Counted from the first letter of the stretch, positions 46,201-58,032 are shown. The stretch is 64,000 nt of DNA from Symsagittifera roscoffensis (GCF_963678635.1 NC_087069.1:14358660-14422659), one strand, 5' to 3'. Made by a program: numbers and translations. The notes: a model not told the origin generated them from the sequence alone.

Positions 46201-49200
46201 TCGAACTATAACAGACCAAACAGCAATTATCAAAATAGATCGCGAAATAATTCACAAAACCGACATTCAAGTTATAATAACCGTTATAGAAATTATTCCC
46301 AATCACCACACCGGAATAATAATCACTATAATAACTCTAATAATCGTCATAGAAGCAGTACACCTAAACATCAAAGACAAATCAATCAAGTACAAGCTAA
46401 CCCAGAAACAACATCAGACCCCCCAGGTATTGATGACACAGTAACTGATACGTTACAACTCAATCAAATAAACTGTACATCATCAGATTCAGAAAGTGAT
46501 ACAGAAAACACTCTTTCTATCAATATGATAAAAGTCGAAAATGACTATGAATCTGTCATATATGAACAACCCTTTCCATCACACATATATGAAAATCAAT
46601 CAGAATTTCTTCAAAATTATTACACTACACCTATAAATTCCACACCAACAACGCAAGAAACAAATGCAAAAAATACTACAGAACAACCCAATCAAAATGT
46701 CAAAACAAAATGCTTAAATACAAACCACATCTACCAAAATATACAAAAAGAACAACCCAAAGAAAAAATCTGGACAATACCATTTCTCTTAGAAAGCCCA
46801 AGAAACAAAGAATTTCAACCACCAGACCTTGAAATCGATTTTTTAATTGATTCAGGAGCAGAATCAAACATAATAAACATTCCCACATGGAATGAAATAA
46901 AAACTTTACACCCAAAGCTAACACCTCTTGAAACCTCCAGTACGCTAGCAACAGCACAAGGATCAACATTGATAAACTACGGAAAAATCCAATTATTTCT
47001 CCTCCCTACTAGAACAATGGAGCAAAGTAAAATTCTAAATAAGCCATTTAAACAAATATTCCATATCACTGATATTAAATATAATATCATTGGAATACCA
47101 TTTATTTCGAAGTATATACCAACAATTAACATACTAAATAGTAAAATATTAATCAAAGATAAATATACAAAAACAAAAGAAACATCCTTAACATTTTTTC
47201 AAAGATTAAATAAACAACCACCATTCTTTTCAAAATTCTATCCGATATTTAACCAACAAAGAAAACACCTGAAACCACTATCAGGAAACATCTATAATTT
47301 TTCAATCAAACAAGTTCACCAATATGATAAAGAACAAAACAAACAAAAATTTTATATGTCAGATTTTGAATTCAAACCTATTCACAAATTCTTCAAAATC
47401 ACAATCTCATCCATAAAATATTTGAAAAATTCGAATTCAGATATCATTTCCTTACATGTCTATAACAACACACCTTACCAAGTAACATTACCTTTAGGAC
47501 TTTTAGGATATTGTGAAACCAACGCTACAATATCACCAGTACACGAAAAAGCCTATCGCGTAAATAATATACTCCAATTACTAGATATTTGCCAATCTAC
47601 AATTCTTAATGAAGAATTATCTATAAATAATATAATAAGTAACGAAAAAAGAAATACGGATTATTTCACAAAAACTCCATATTTCAAACCTACATTCAAC
47701 ATAAGTAACTACACAGAGGACCAACAGAAATTTTTAACAATGTTTAATTTCCAACATTCACAAATAACACAAGACGAATTCGAAAAGTTAGCCAAACAGC
47801 TAATTAAATATTCATCAGTCTATGCAACATCAAAATTCGATGTTGGCAAAATCAGTTCATCACTACATCTCCCATTAAAACCAGACGCAGTTTTCAAAAA
47901 ACAGAGAGCAAGTAAAGTACCAATTCACTTACATGATAAAGTAAACGGATTACTCGATATTTTAGAACAGTACAATATTATATCACCAGTTAATAAAGAA
48001 GAACAACCAAAAGGCAACACATTTATCAACCCCGTTATCATTCTAGCTAAAGGAGAATCATTAAAAATCGTTCTCGACGCTAGATACCTCAATTCACTCA
48101 TAGATGAATCAAAATGCAATTGGCCCATCGAACCAATACAAGTTATTTTAACAAAAATAAACGGCAAATACTTCACAACCGCCGACATGAATAGTGCATA
48201 CAATCAAATGCCACTAGATGAACAATCACGACGTTTAACACAATTTGTTATCGGAAACCAACAATATGAATTTAACCGCTTATTCTATGGAATATCCATA
48301 GGACCAGCAGCATTTTCAGCTTTTATGAGCAAAATTTTTAGACCACTAATACTCAAGAAAAACGCAATCACCTATCTAGACGATGTTTTTATGCAATCAC
48401 AAACAAAAGACGAAATGTTCAAAGTTTTAGAAAAATATCACCAAATACTTCAGAACGAAAATCTGAAGGCCGCCCCCGATAAATCACACTTCTTTTTGAC
48501 AAGAGTTAAATTCTTAGGACATAACATAGAAAGAAAAACAATCACTCCACTGAAATCACGCATTGACGCTATTCAAAAACTTCAACCACCAACAAATAAA
48601 AAGAAAATCCAAGAATTCCTTGGAATGTTAAACTTTTTAAGTAAATATGTTTATAAAATGCAATTATATCTACGACCATTTTATAACATCCTTAGACAAC
48701 AAAATAACTTTGAATGGAACATAGAACATCAAACACGATTTGAAGAAATAAAGAAACTTTTAACTGAACAAATTTCAAACACAATTCCAGATTCAAATCA
48801 ACCATTTTATGCAATGTGCGATGCTTCGAACTTTGGCATCGGTGCAGCACTATTACAATCACATAATGGTACAAATAAAATGAACCTGATATCAGCAAAT
48901 TCCCGATTATTCACTCAAGCAGAGCTACGACTCTCAACTCTAATGAGAGAATGTACAGCCATAATATATACACTGACAGAATATGAATTTCTGATACTTG
49001 GATCAAAACATCCAACAGTTTTATTCACAGACCATAAACCAATCATCTTTCTTTTTACACAAAAATCTAACCCAAACCACCGAGTTTACAGATTTCAACT
49101 AATTCTAATGAAATTTCCAAACTTACATATAGTTTGAACTGCAGGAAAAAATCTTGCATTACCAGACACCTTAAGTCGAAATACACCACCTGAATTACTT

Positions 49201-51399
49201 ACACGAAAAACAACAGTTGAAATACCCAAAAACATAAAATTCTACCTTGCAGAAAACGAAACATCACCCCGATTAGAATGCAAATATGCAGTTAAAACTG
49301 ATATTGAACAATCACAAATAAATAATTTACAACATTTCCCACTTTATTTAGATTGTCAAAATAATCATTATGAAGTTGACCTACTTGGAACATCAACTTT
49401 TAAACCAATTCCATATTCCCAATGGATAAAAAATAACACCCAACAAAAACGAACAAAACAACACCAAACTAAAAAAGACCATTTTCCACTAATAGAAAAA
49501 GAAAATTTAACTGATAAAATAAATTTATCAGGACCACCAACAACCGATTCGAAATACACAATAAATCAAGTTTTTGATCTTCATGACCCATTAGATACAA
49601 TACCCTTATCTAAATTCGAAATTGAAAACATTTTTCTCCCTCCAACAGAAACAATTACAATTTCAACACTAAAACAATACCAAAATCTTGACCCAATAAT
49701 TCGACAACTAAAATCATGGCACAAATATAAAACTAAACCTATCAAAGCAGATTCAACCATTCTAGGAAACAAAACACTCCTCCGATACTTTCGCAAATTT
49801 AACAACACAACAATTAACGAAAATACTGACCTTTTAGAATACAACTTAAACGAATCCATAGTCCCCTGTCTTCCCTTAAGTATGATTCTCATCGCTTTTA
49901 ATATTTCACATACACAAAACATTAAAGGACACTCTGGATCAGAAAAAACATATTCAAATTTTATACAAAATTTTTACTTCCCAACTGCACCAATCTGGAT
50001 AAAAGTTCTATGCAATGATTGTATAGTATGTCAGCTAAATAAACCTTACCCAAATCAAAAACAAATAGCACAAAAACAAGATTTTAAAGGACAAAGTTTG
50101 TACTTTAATCACCGTATCTCATTTGATACTAAAGGCCCAATTTCACCCTCATCAGAAGGAAACTCCTACATTATGGTAATTGTTGACGCATTCACACACT
50201 ATGTAGCACTTAACCCAGTACCACATTGTAATGCTTATTACGCATATACAACACTTTATGAACACTGGATAGCAAAATTTGGACTACCAGAAATTTTAGT
50301 CACAGACAATGGTACAGAATTCATAAATAATGAAATAATAACACTATGTCATTTATACAACATTAAACACAAACCACGTACATCTCATGCACCTTGGACA
50401 AACGGCTTAGTCGAAGGTATGAACCGTTCACTACAAGAATATCTTAGATGTATCATCAACGGAAATGATACAAAATATACCGAATGGTCAGCAGATGTAA
50501 AATTATTTCCCTTAGCATATAACTCACAAATTACGACAACACTAGGAATGTCACCATATGAAATGGTTTTTAACCAAAAGCCACGCAAACCAATAATGTT
50601 TACAGCAAATTCCCATAAAAACGCACAAGGTTATTGTAAACCAAATAAAGACTCAATTTGTTATAACCTACCTTTACATACACACGATGAAGATCATTTT
50701 CATCACCCACAAATTCTTAAATTAGCCTCCGGTACACACACCGAATGGATTTTAAATAGAGATAAGAAACACAATGAAATTTACCAAAAAATAACGAAAA
50801 AGTTATTACAAAGACAAAACATAAATGAACAAATTAATTCACGTTTTACACCAGCTTCCGATTTAAAAATTGGAACATTTGTTCTCATACCTAATTTTAA
50901 TACTCAAAAAGGAATTTCTAAAAAATTACAACCCCTCCGAAAAGGACCCTACCAAATAATTGCAAGACCCACTGATGTCACATATAAAATTACCGACTCG
51001 AATAAAAAAGAAATCGTTCAGCACCGAAACAACCTATTACCTTACTACCCAAAAGAATACGCACTCCGCGAATTAACCCAATTATATTCCTTCACAGGAT
51101 TAAAAATAGTTCAAAACGAACCACATCTGAAAAATACAGAACAAAATGATAACCCCACCGAAAATCAAAACACAAAACCAAACGCTACCAAAAACACTAC
51201 AAAAAATCTAGACCACAAAGAATCCCAAAAGCAAAGAAAAAATAGAAAAATGACAGAACAAATAATACCCCAAGAAGAAATAGACAAATCAGAACATAGA
51301 AAAACAACAAGACTCCGAAATCAACCACGTAAAAACTACAAAATGTTCATCCCCCAATCTAAAATATTAAAGAAAGTAGAATTTAAAAAGTCATTTTAA
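43207..51399 (+). pseudogene. gag-pol: Gag-Pol polyprotein frame with one in-frame TGA
   Basis: One frame of 2731 codons is interrupted only by TGA at 49135-49137 (codon 1977). Gag: a long N-terminal region with a Gln/Asn/Pro-rich part, the retrotransposon gag core at about residues 588-780, a CCHC zinc knuckle (C828, C831, H836, C841) and an Asn/Arg/Ser/Tyr-rich tract at about 880-1060. Pol: aspartic protease D1215-S-G, RT about 1575-1785 with YLDD at 1723, RNase H (D1872, E1915, D1942 in DHKP), integrase zinc finger (His pair near 2234-2242, then CNDC near 2269), catalytic D2307, D2367 and E2403 with the classic 35-residue D-E gap, and a GPY-type C-terminal module near 2580. The TGA lies between RNase H and integrase, where similar proteins have sense codons. 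It could be a mutation or a readthrough site. No frameshift separates gag from pol. Confidence 0.92.
49135..49137 (+). other. In-frame TGA inside pol
   Basis: This is the single stop in the gag-pol frame, directly after the residues HIV at the end of the RNase H/connection region. The frame remains open on both sides and the next in-frame Met is 745 nt downstream. No obvious readthrough hairpin was seen in the following bases. Confidence 0.9.
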
Positions 51400-51993
51400 G
51401 ATTTTATACTTCACAATCTTGAAACCTCCGTAACATTTTTCATTTCAATTTTTCAAAATAACATGCTCACAAGTACGCAATAATTCTAGTTCAAAATAGA
51501 CCAATAGGATTCATCCAATCCGCCACTTTCTCTAATTCAAACTAAGATCAATTAGACGAATAATCTAGAACTCCAGGCACATCTCTAACTATAACTTTAC
51601 AACCTCCAGGTCAAAAATAAGCAAACCACTCCAACTTGACAGCTAAAATAAATATCACCATAATACCGTACCCCTCCCTTATCTAATAACCCAAAGATCA
51701 ATAATATTTCCCCAACTCAGACCACGAATACCCCCAAAACAAATTTGATAACTTAGCCTAAAGTAACAAAATGAAGATTTTGATTAGCCTAAAGTATAAA
51801 AATCTCACCATACCCCGGATCATTTGACAAACAAAAATAAAGAAAAAGACGACCTCCCGATCATCATAAAAATTGCCCCCAACAATTTTTTACAAAACTC
51901 AACCCACTTGTCAAAAAACTAATAAATAATCCGACCACACTAGAAAATCGCCTCAAACAGCAAAAAATATTCGATCAAGAGATCATTTCTTAA
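51400..51993 (+). other. Non-coding gap between pol and the downstream ORFs
   Basis: No frame of any length. The 12-bp motif tagcctaaagta occurs twice (about 51750 and 51786). It probably holds the splice acceptor for the downstream messages; a pyrimidine-rich ttctctcaaacag near 52000 is one candidate. Confidence 0.45.
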
Positions 51994-52224
51994 ATGCTCT
52001 TCTCTCAAACAGTTGCTCAAATACTTATAAATTTTAAACATTTTTTTACAATACTTGAAACCTTTATAATATTTCTTTTTGATATACTTGAATCTTTTCT
52101 AATAATAATAATCATTTTTTGTAACATTTTTTTAATTTTCTACACTCTACTCGAACTATTCCTCCAACTTTCCAAAACCCTTGAATATATCCACAGGTAC
52201 GATTTTAACAACTTGTCTAAATGA
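51994..52224 (+). CDS. 76-aa hydrophobic protein
   Basis: It is almost wholly hydrophobic, with Ile/Phe/Leu-rich helices over about residues 22-58 (one or two membrane spans). Its TGA stop overlaps the next ATG as ATGA (52221-52224), which suggests coupled translation by termination and re-initiation. It resembles viroporin-like small membrane proteins only in size and composition. Function unknown. Confidence 0.5.
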   Translation: MLFSQTVAQILINFKHFFTILETFIIFLFDILESFLIIIIIFCNIFLIFYTLLELFLQLSKTLEYIHRYDFNNLSK

Positions 52225-53549
52225 TACGAACAATTTTCAGTAGAACTGATATTTTTTTATTGTTCGTAATTTTCATAACATTTTTATCATCCCTCATTTT
52301 GACCATATGTAAATGTATAAAGAAAGCAATCATCACATTTGCCCTAGCAACAATTTTCCTAATTATTTTTTTGGAAGAATATTATAATAAACACAAATTT
52401 TCTCACTAAAGTAATAATTCAAAAAAACTATCAAAAATTGCTACTCAACAGTCACAAAGTCAGTCTTCACCGACATCATCCCAAGATAATCCAACACCAC
52501 CTTCAACTACTCAAAATCCTCAAACATCTACACGAATTTCTTTTCAAGATAATCCATACACTTTTGAAGAACGGCACGCTCGTTTATCTGAACCACTAGA
52601 ACCAGTTCAACGACAAGCATCTCTAAGTGAACCAACATATAATCTTTACCCAACACTACCACAAGAACTAAGTAGAATACGAAACCTTAGTCAAAACCAA
52701 AACACAACAGAAATAAATAGACAAATTATACATCCTCGACGAAATAGAAATTTTCAAACTCCCCGAGTTCATTTCGAAATACCTCAATCACCATCACAAA
52801 CCACTCCAGAAAACACCACTGGTATCACACCAGAAACTCCTACACTTTTTTCACAACGAAGCACTTCAAGTCTACCCTCAGACTACTTAGGTTCAACACC
52901 AACATCTGAACAAGCACGAGAAAATCCTTTTAACCCCCCAAACCTAACATCACGACTGCCATATTGGACTACACATTCATTCACACAAGGTGAACCAAAT
53001 TTAGTCAATGACCCCATAGACATTTCTACAGATACAACATCCTCATCACTACCAGAAACATTATCACTACCATCAACACCATCAATAAGCCAGATTTCAC
53101 CACCACCTTTTAACTTCAATTTTCCAAATAATCTCGACGCCAGATATCGAGAACAATCATCAATAAATATTCCTTTAAGACTAGATTGGAATACATTTAA
53201 AGCACCTCCACCATTATTTGGACAACATCAAGAAAGTAACCGCCTTCATAACTGGGCACTTAATAGATTACAATATCGCCAAAATATTCACAACGATATC
53301 CGCGATCACAATATTCAAATACTCCAACAAAACAGTTTACAATTAAAGTTTGAAATCACAGTTAAATTAAACAATATTACACAACATCCCTACCCATTAA
53401 ATCCACCTAACATAACAGCTCAATCACTACCACCACCGTTTATAACTACTGAAGTAATATACAAATACGACAGATATACCAAAAACACAATTGGCTACAT
53501 TACATTTTATAATCCATACTCAGGATTATCATACACATGTATATTCTAA
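52221..53549 (+). pseudogene. 443-codon frame with one in-frame TAA; larger part has no ATG
   Basis: The ATG at 52221 opens a frame with two membrane-type helices (FLLFVIFITFLSSLILTICK and a second ending FLEEYY). It meets TAA at 52407-52409, then stays open in the same frame for 379 codons to the TAA at 53547-53549. The part after the stop has no Met. It is Ser/Pro/Thr/Gln-rich (repeated SQSSP and TPPSTTQ type stretches). It then becomes more ordered near its end (LQLKFEITVKLNNITQ, YKYDRYTKNTIGYITF). Its last 13 nt overlap the start of the env-like ORF. The layout suggests a membrane-anchored protein split by one nonsense mutation; separate expression of the second part by splicing is the alternative. 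No family recognised. Confidence 0.65.
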
Positions 53550-56155
53550 AATTATTAATTTTTCTCCAACTCCTTTTTCTAGTAACCTCAAATCAAAACA
53601 TAAACCCTTCCCCCCGTACAGGACCACAAGATTTATTGGTAACACATTACGATTGCGAAGAAAATGAACAAAAAACACTACACAAATATGCAATAAATCA
53701 AGTATCACAATGTGAAACAGAACCACAAGCTATAGAAACCACAAATGTAATAGCAACACTCTATTCAAAAGCCCGAGCAACAACAGTTACAGGTTATAAA
53801 TTCACAGCGACATTTTCCGAAAAGAAAGTACATTGTTCACAAGTCTCCAACGGCAACAAAAACCGACTTGACCATGAATCATTCTATCAAAGTAATATAG
53901 AACGTCTTTTACATCTCAATCCCGACGATTGTAAAAATGAATTACTCAGACTAAACATCACACAAAATAAAAACTCCGCAAGAAAGTTAGTTAACTTTCA
54001 AGTTTTTTCAGACTCTGTACATCAATCACAACTTGAAAGACACCAAGGACATATAAAACTAGACGAAAAATACCCGTATAACGGCGCACACGGACGATTA
54101 ACCTATGACCTACATGATAAACATTGGATACCACACATTGGTATAAATAACCCATCAAACTGTAAAGCAGACACAAAAAATAAAGGATACCAAGAAATAA
54201 TGTTTTTCGATTGGAAAATACAACTCGAAAAAATACAACTCACACGAGATTTATCTGATAATACAATGATCTATCAAGGAATCCGACTACCTTGTAAAAA
54301 TGATCAAGGATATTGCGACCCTACAACAAGAACACAAGCAACAATTGTTTGGTTCCCCGAAGATACATGTACAACATTTCAAGTAGCAAAAATACACGCT
54401 CGTATGATAAAATTTCACGAAAAATATTTCATACAATCAATTCCTTATGAACAAGTCCATCCATCACGAAAACTAAGTTCTAATTTTAGAAACATTGACA
54501 ATATAGAAAATAAATTGACACGTTTTCAAATATATCAAGAAACAGAACTTGCATGTAAATACAGGAATCCACTTCACAGAACACAATACTCTGAAATATT
54601 AGTTGAATACGAAAAAGGATTCGACATGACCACTGGAAAAGTAAAAATCGACCCATATGCCACAGGTCATCCTCCAAACGAAGGAACATCCTATATACCA
54701 GTTAATTTTGAAAAAAGCAACGGACAACCTGGTGGACATCTAAAACCTTATGACACCAGAAGCACACGCTTACAAGAATTATCACTAATGAATACTACAT
54801 ATTTCGGTAATATCCACTATGATATTCATTTAGATATGAAACTAGATTATACAATTAGCCGAATTTTTCAAGAAATGTCACTCTCCGAATTAGAAACATT
54901 ACACCACCTATGCGAATTAGAACGAACACAAATATTACAATCACTTGCACTAGCAGTATTAAAAATACCCTACGCAGGATACTTATTATCAGGAAATAGA
55001 TCAAATTTTTTAGACTATGAAGGAAACATCTTATGGTTTTATACTTGTACCAAAAAAGTATCACCACTATACGTTTTTGAAGATAAACGATGTTATAAAA
55101 GAATCCCTATCTTTTATAAGAATAAAGTACATTTCGTGGATACACTTTCACGAAGAACCTATTTCTGGGATACCGCAGTCCCATGTGGATCAGAAAACAG
55201 CCACAATGTAGTACAACTAAACCCTGATGAAAATAAATATTATCTTCTCACTCCATATCCCACATTAATGCAATCACTCAAAAAATTTTCACCAGAAAGC
55301 ATTCGCGCTATTGCTCGAAACCCAAATATAGACTTACAATCAATAGGAATCTATTCAAAATCAGATATTCAACATCACATTAGAACACAACAATTCCAAG
55401 AATTATTAACACAAATGGACACTATACAAAGACAATCAATAGACCAAAATTTACGCAAACTTGCAGAAACCGCAGGATTTGCCGATATCTACACGCAAGA
55501 CTATAGCGGATATTTTAAAGACATTAAAGATTATATATATCTAAACGGTGAAAAATACCGTCCCCAAGATATATCACCAATTAACATTTTTAGCTTTGTT
55601 ACACTCAAAAATGAGATCCTCGATTTTCTAGGATGGCCCTACTACATCTTAGAAAAATTGACTATTTTATACGCAATGTTTAACTTTATTGGATTTCTTT
55701 TCTCACTCTTAAAAGGAATCTACAATACATGTGCTATACACACACAAGTAAACAGACAAGCAAGCGTAGCACGCATACTCTTTGCAGGATTTTTTGGAAT
55801 CTTTTCTACATCTATAAACAAAATTCTTTTAGACGCACAAATAAAAGAATATAACACAAAAATAACAACACGACAAAATACATACGACGAAGAACATAAC
55901 AATGTAGACATAACGCCAACGGCACCACAATTACCACCCCTACCAAATAACCATCCACTATCCCTAGTCCCACGAAATTTTCGAAACTTAGCCATCACAC
56001 ATAATCCAAATTTTCGACTCACCACATCACAAAGTCCCATTCAACATATAATGACACACCAGTCACAAGATGATAATACTTATGAACAAATTATTGAACA
56101 GCCCCATACCACCGCTTTTCAATCTCAAAATAATAATTTTTTTAGCCCACGATGA
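53537..56155 (+). CDS. env: 872-aa envelope-like glycoprotein
   Basis: A signal peptide (MYILKLLIFLQLLFLVTS) is followed by a long Cys-containing ectodomain with potential N-glycosylation sites (for example NIT, NTT, NRS). A hydrophobic segment lies near residues 705-730 (LTILYAMFNFIGFLFSLLKG) and a second near 747-762 (ILFAGFFGIFSTS). A Pro/Thr/Gln-rich tail of about 100 residues ends the protein. That is the layout of a type I viral glycoprotein, and it sits after pol as env does. I see no clear furin site. The stretch ATIVWFPEDTC faintly recalls class III type glycoproteins of chuvirus relatives, but this is a guess. The stop overlaps the next start as ATGA (56152-56155). Confidence 0.75.
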   Translation: MYILKLLIFLQLLFLVTSNQNINPSPRTGPQDLLVTHYDCEENEQKTLHKYAINQVSQCETEPQAIETTNVIATLYSKARATTVTGYKFTATFSEKKVHCSQVSNGNKNRLDHESFYQSNIERLLHLNPDDCKNELLRLNITQNKNSARKLVNFQVFSDSVHQSQLERHQGHIKLDEKYPYNGAHGRLTYDLHDKHWIPHIGINNPSNCKADTKNKGYQEIMFFDWKIQLEKIQLTRDLSDNTMIYQGIRLPCKNDQGYCDPTTRTQATIVWFPEDTCTTFQVAKIHARMIKFHEKYFIQSIPYEQVHPSRKLSSNFRNIDNIENKLTRFQIYQETELACKYRNPLHRTQYSEILVEYEKGFDMTTGKVKIDPYATGHPPNEGTSYIPVNFEKSNGQPGGHLKPYDTRSTRLQELSLMNTTYFGNIHYDIHLDMKLDYTISRIFQEMSLSELETLHHLCELERTQILQSLALAVLKIPYAGYLLSGNRSNFLDYEGNILWFYTCTKKVSPLYVFEDKRCYKRIPIFYKNKVHFVDTLSRRTYFWDTAVPCGSENSHNVVQLNPDENKYYLLTPYPTLMQSLKKFSPESIRAIARNPNIDLQSIGIYSKSDIQHHIRTQQFQELLTQMDTIQRQSIDQNLRKLAETAGFADIYTQDYSGYFKDIKDYIYLNGEKYRPQDISPINIFSFVTLKNEILDFLGWPYYILEKLTILYAMFNFIGFLFSLLKGIYNTCAIHTQVNRQASVARILFAGFFGIFSTSINKILLDAQIKEYNTKITTRQNTYDEEHNNVDITPTAPQLPPLPNNHPLSLVPRNFRNLAITHNPNFRLTTSQSPIQHIMTHQSQDDNTYEQIIEQPHTTAFQSQNNNFFSPR

Positions 56156-57951
56156 GCCGCCAACTTGGATCACTACACCGATCAAATTCCCATCCAACCA
56201 ATCTTACCTCTCCAATCCCAATCATACCACTTTTTGCTTTTCCGCCACCCGATTTTCCTTCTAGCAATGTAACATCAGGCATGAATTCCGACACTAACTC
56301 ACATATTTCAGTTTTATACTCCATCTCACAGCTAAATAACCCGAATATTGAAACCCCCGATGAATTTGCCGACTCAGAACCATCCCCATCCAATAATTTT
56401 CATAACCCTTCTAATTTTTCTCAACCTCCTTTTCAACCCATATTGTCCAATAACCCTGACCCAATCACTCCCACACCCTCTTATGCTTCCCAAGTTACCC
56501 CAACCTACTCCTCATACCATTCTGACCAATCATCTCATTCTCCAGACACCCCCCGAATCTCCCCAGAGCTAGATAATTTTATTACCCTCCAACAACAACC
56601 CTACCACCTTAACACCCCGACCATAAACCAAATCTCCTCCACTACAAATTCATCCAATCCCCCTACACCCTCTTCAAATTATACTGAATCATTAACACCA
56701 TCATCCACATCCACTATATCTTCACTAAACACTAATAGAGCTTACCGCACTTTTAAAAGAAAATTCCCCAACCATCCTTTCCCAGCAAAACCAGGAACAG
56801 CCCGTGAATACATCAACCACCCCCAGCATACTAACACTAAAGAATTTTTAGCTATCACTTTACCCTCATTTCCACAATACACCTTAAACACCCCTCACGA
56901 CGCTAACGAAACACGCAACTTTGTAGATGAATACGTTTTAATGCCCACTCTCTCTTGGACCTCATACTATCACTTCACTAACCCTCTTTGCTTACCTTTA
57001 TCCAGCACTTCCATCGATATAGAACGAAACAAAGACATGCTATATCGACTAACTACACCACTAACCGCTAGACAGTTTACTTACGTTGGATATAAAAAAT
57101 CACTAAAAATACACACTGCACCTAGAGCTAATGAATATACACTAGAATACTACGATCACAACATCATCAGAGCTAACCAAGATCAATTCTTAGACGACGA
57201 TCGCTTCGCTAATCCACAAATCACCGAGAAATTTTTCATCAAGACACCATATGTATTTACACTAAACATCTTCGACCGAAAGTTTGATCACATTATTTCA
57301 GAAGCACTAACAAACACACAAGCATACGAAAGTTTTAAAGAACGCTTCCAAATCTTTTCACTAACCTTTCATTTCCTTGCACCACACGAAAGAGATTTGC
57401 ACTGCTCACATGATATTATGTTGCGCACTAAACAAACACATACATACAGTTACTATCGTTTCATCCAAAATCACTTTGACCTCCACACACCCTCTAGACA
57501 ACCACACCATCGTTTTCAATTCATCAATTCAAAATACACTTCACCGTATTTCCTAAATTTCACATATTGTATTAAAGACACTAACCTCCATGGTATTCTT
57601 CGTAATTATGATCCCATAACCCAAATGTACATTTTCTGCCCCATCACCAAGACCTTCAACGCCGAAGAATCCCGACCCTTCCTTATCCCGCACGAGTTTG
57701 TACAGCCTATAGAAATCCCAATTTTAGAATTCATCCACAACACTAAATTTAACCACAAATTATATAACTTAATCCAAAACACACCTTATGAGTTTGCAGT
57801 AGGCACTGAAGAACTAACCACTATTAAGGCACTTCAATTGCTTTGGCCACTGCTTCAGACTAAAAATATCATCCGCATCTTAGCTAAACTACTAACAACT
57901 TCAGAACTAATTCACGACATCTTCCCCCACGGTTTTTTCCCCGACGACTAA
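56152..57951 (+). CDS. 599-aa last ORF of the element, function unknown
   Basis: Residues 1 to about 200 are Ser/Pro/Asn/Thr-rich and probably disordered. A basic join (RTFKRKFP) leads into an ordered region of about 390 residues with many Tyr, Phe and His (for example YVLMPTLSWTSYYHF, FLAPHERDLHCSHDI). No signal peptide, membrane helix or known motif is seen. Codon choice is visibly richer in C at third positions than in the env-like ORF, which hints at a different origin or a different selection. It is fully open and overlaps the env-like stop by ATGA, so it is probably a real accessory gene. Confidence 0.7.
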   Translation: MSRQLGSLHRSNSHPTNLTSPIPIIPLFAFPPPDFPSSNVTSGMNSDTNSHISVLYSISQLNNPNIETPDEFADSEPSPSNNFHNPSNFSQPPFQPILSNNPDPITPTPSYASQVTPTYSSYHSDQSSHSPDTPRISPELDNFITLQQQPYHLNTPTINQISSTTNSSNPPTPSSNYTESLTPSSTSTISSLNTNRAYRTFKRKFPNHPFPAKPGTAREYINHPQHTNTKEFLAITLPSFPQYTLNTPHDANETRNFVDEYVLMPTLSWTSYYHFTNPLCLPLSSTSIDIERNKDMLYRLTTPLTARQFTYVGYKKSLKIHTAPRANEYTLEYYDHNIIRANQDQFLDDDRFANPQITEKFFIKTPYVFTLNIFDRKFDHIISEALTNTQAYESFKERFQIFSLTFHFLAPHERDLHCSHDIMLRTKQTHTYSYYRFIQNHFDLHTPSRQPHHRFQFINSKYTSPYFLNFTYCIKDTNLHGILRNYDPITQMYIFCPITKTFNAEESRPFLIPHEFVQPIEIPILEFIHNTKFNHKLYNLIQNTPYEFAVGTEELTTIKALQLLWPLLQTKNIIRILAKLLTTSELIHDIFPHGFFPDD

Positions 57952-57954
57952 CAG

Positions 57955-58032
57955 GTAAGTATGAATTAAGTAAATATTACTAACTAATTACAGTATTAAA
58001 AACTCACCATTCTTTATTCATGTTTTCCTTAG
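57955..58032 (+). other. Candidate 78-nt intron just after the last stop codon
   Basis: The donor CAG/GTAAGT (57952-57960) begins immediately after the TAA at 57949-57951. A perfect TACTAAC branch-point motif is at 57978-57984, and TTTTCCTTAG ends at 58032. A nearer TTACAG at 57988-57993 would make the intron too short. All three signals match consensus. Confidence 0.55.

Noticed and set aside
49135-52409. A genetic code in which TGA or TAA is sense
   Set aside because: Only one internal TGA and one internal TAA occur in nearly 4900 codons. Other ORFs here end normally at TGA or TAA, so simple mutations explain them better.
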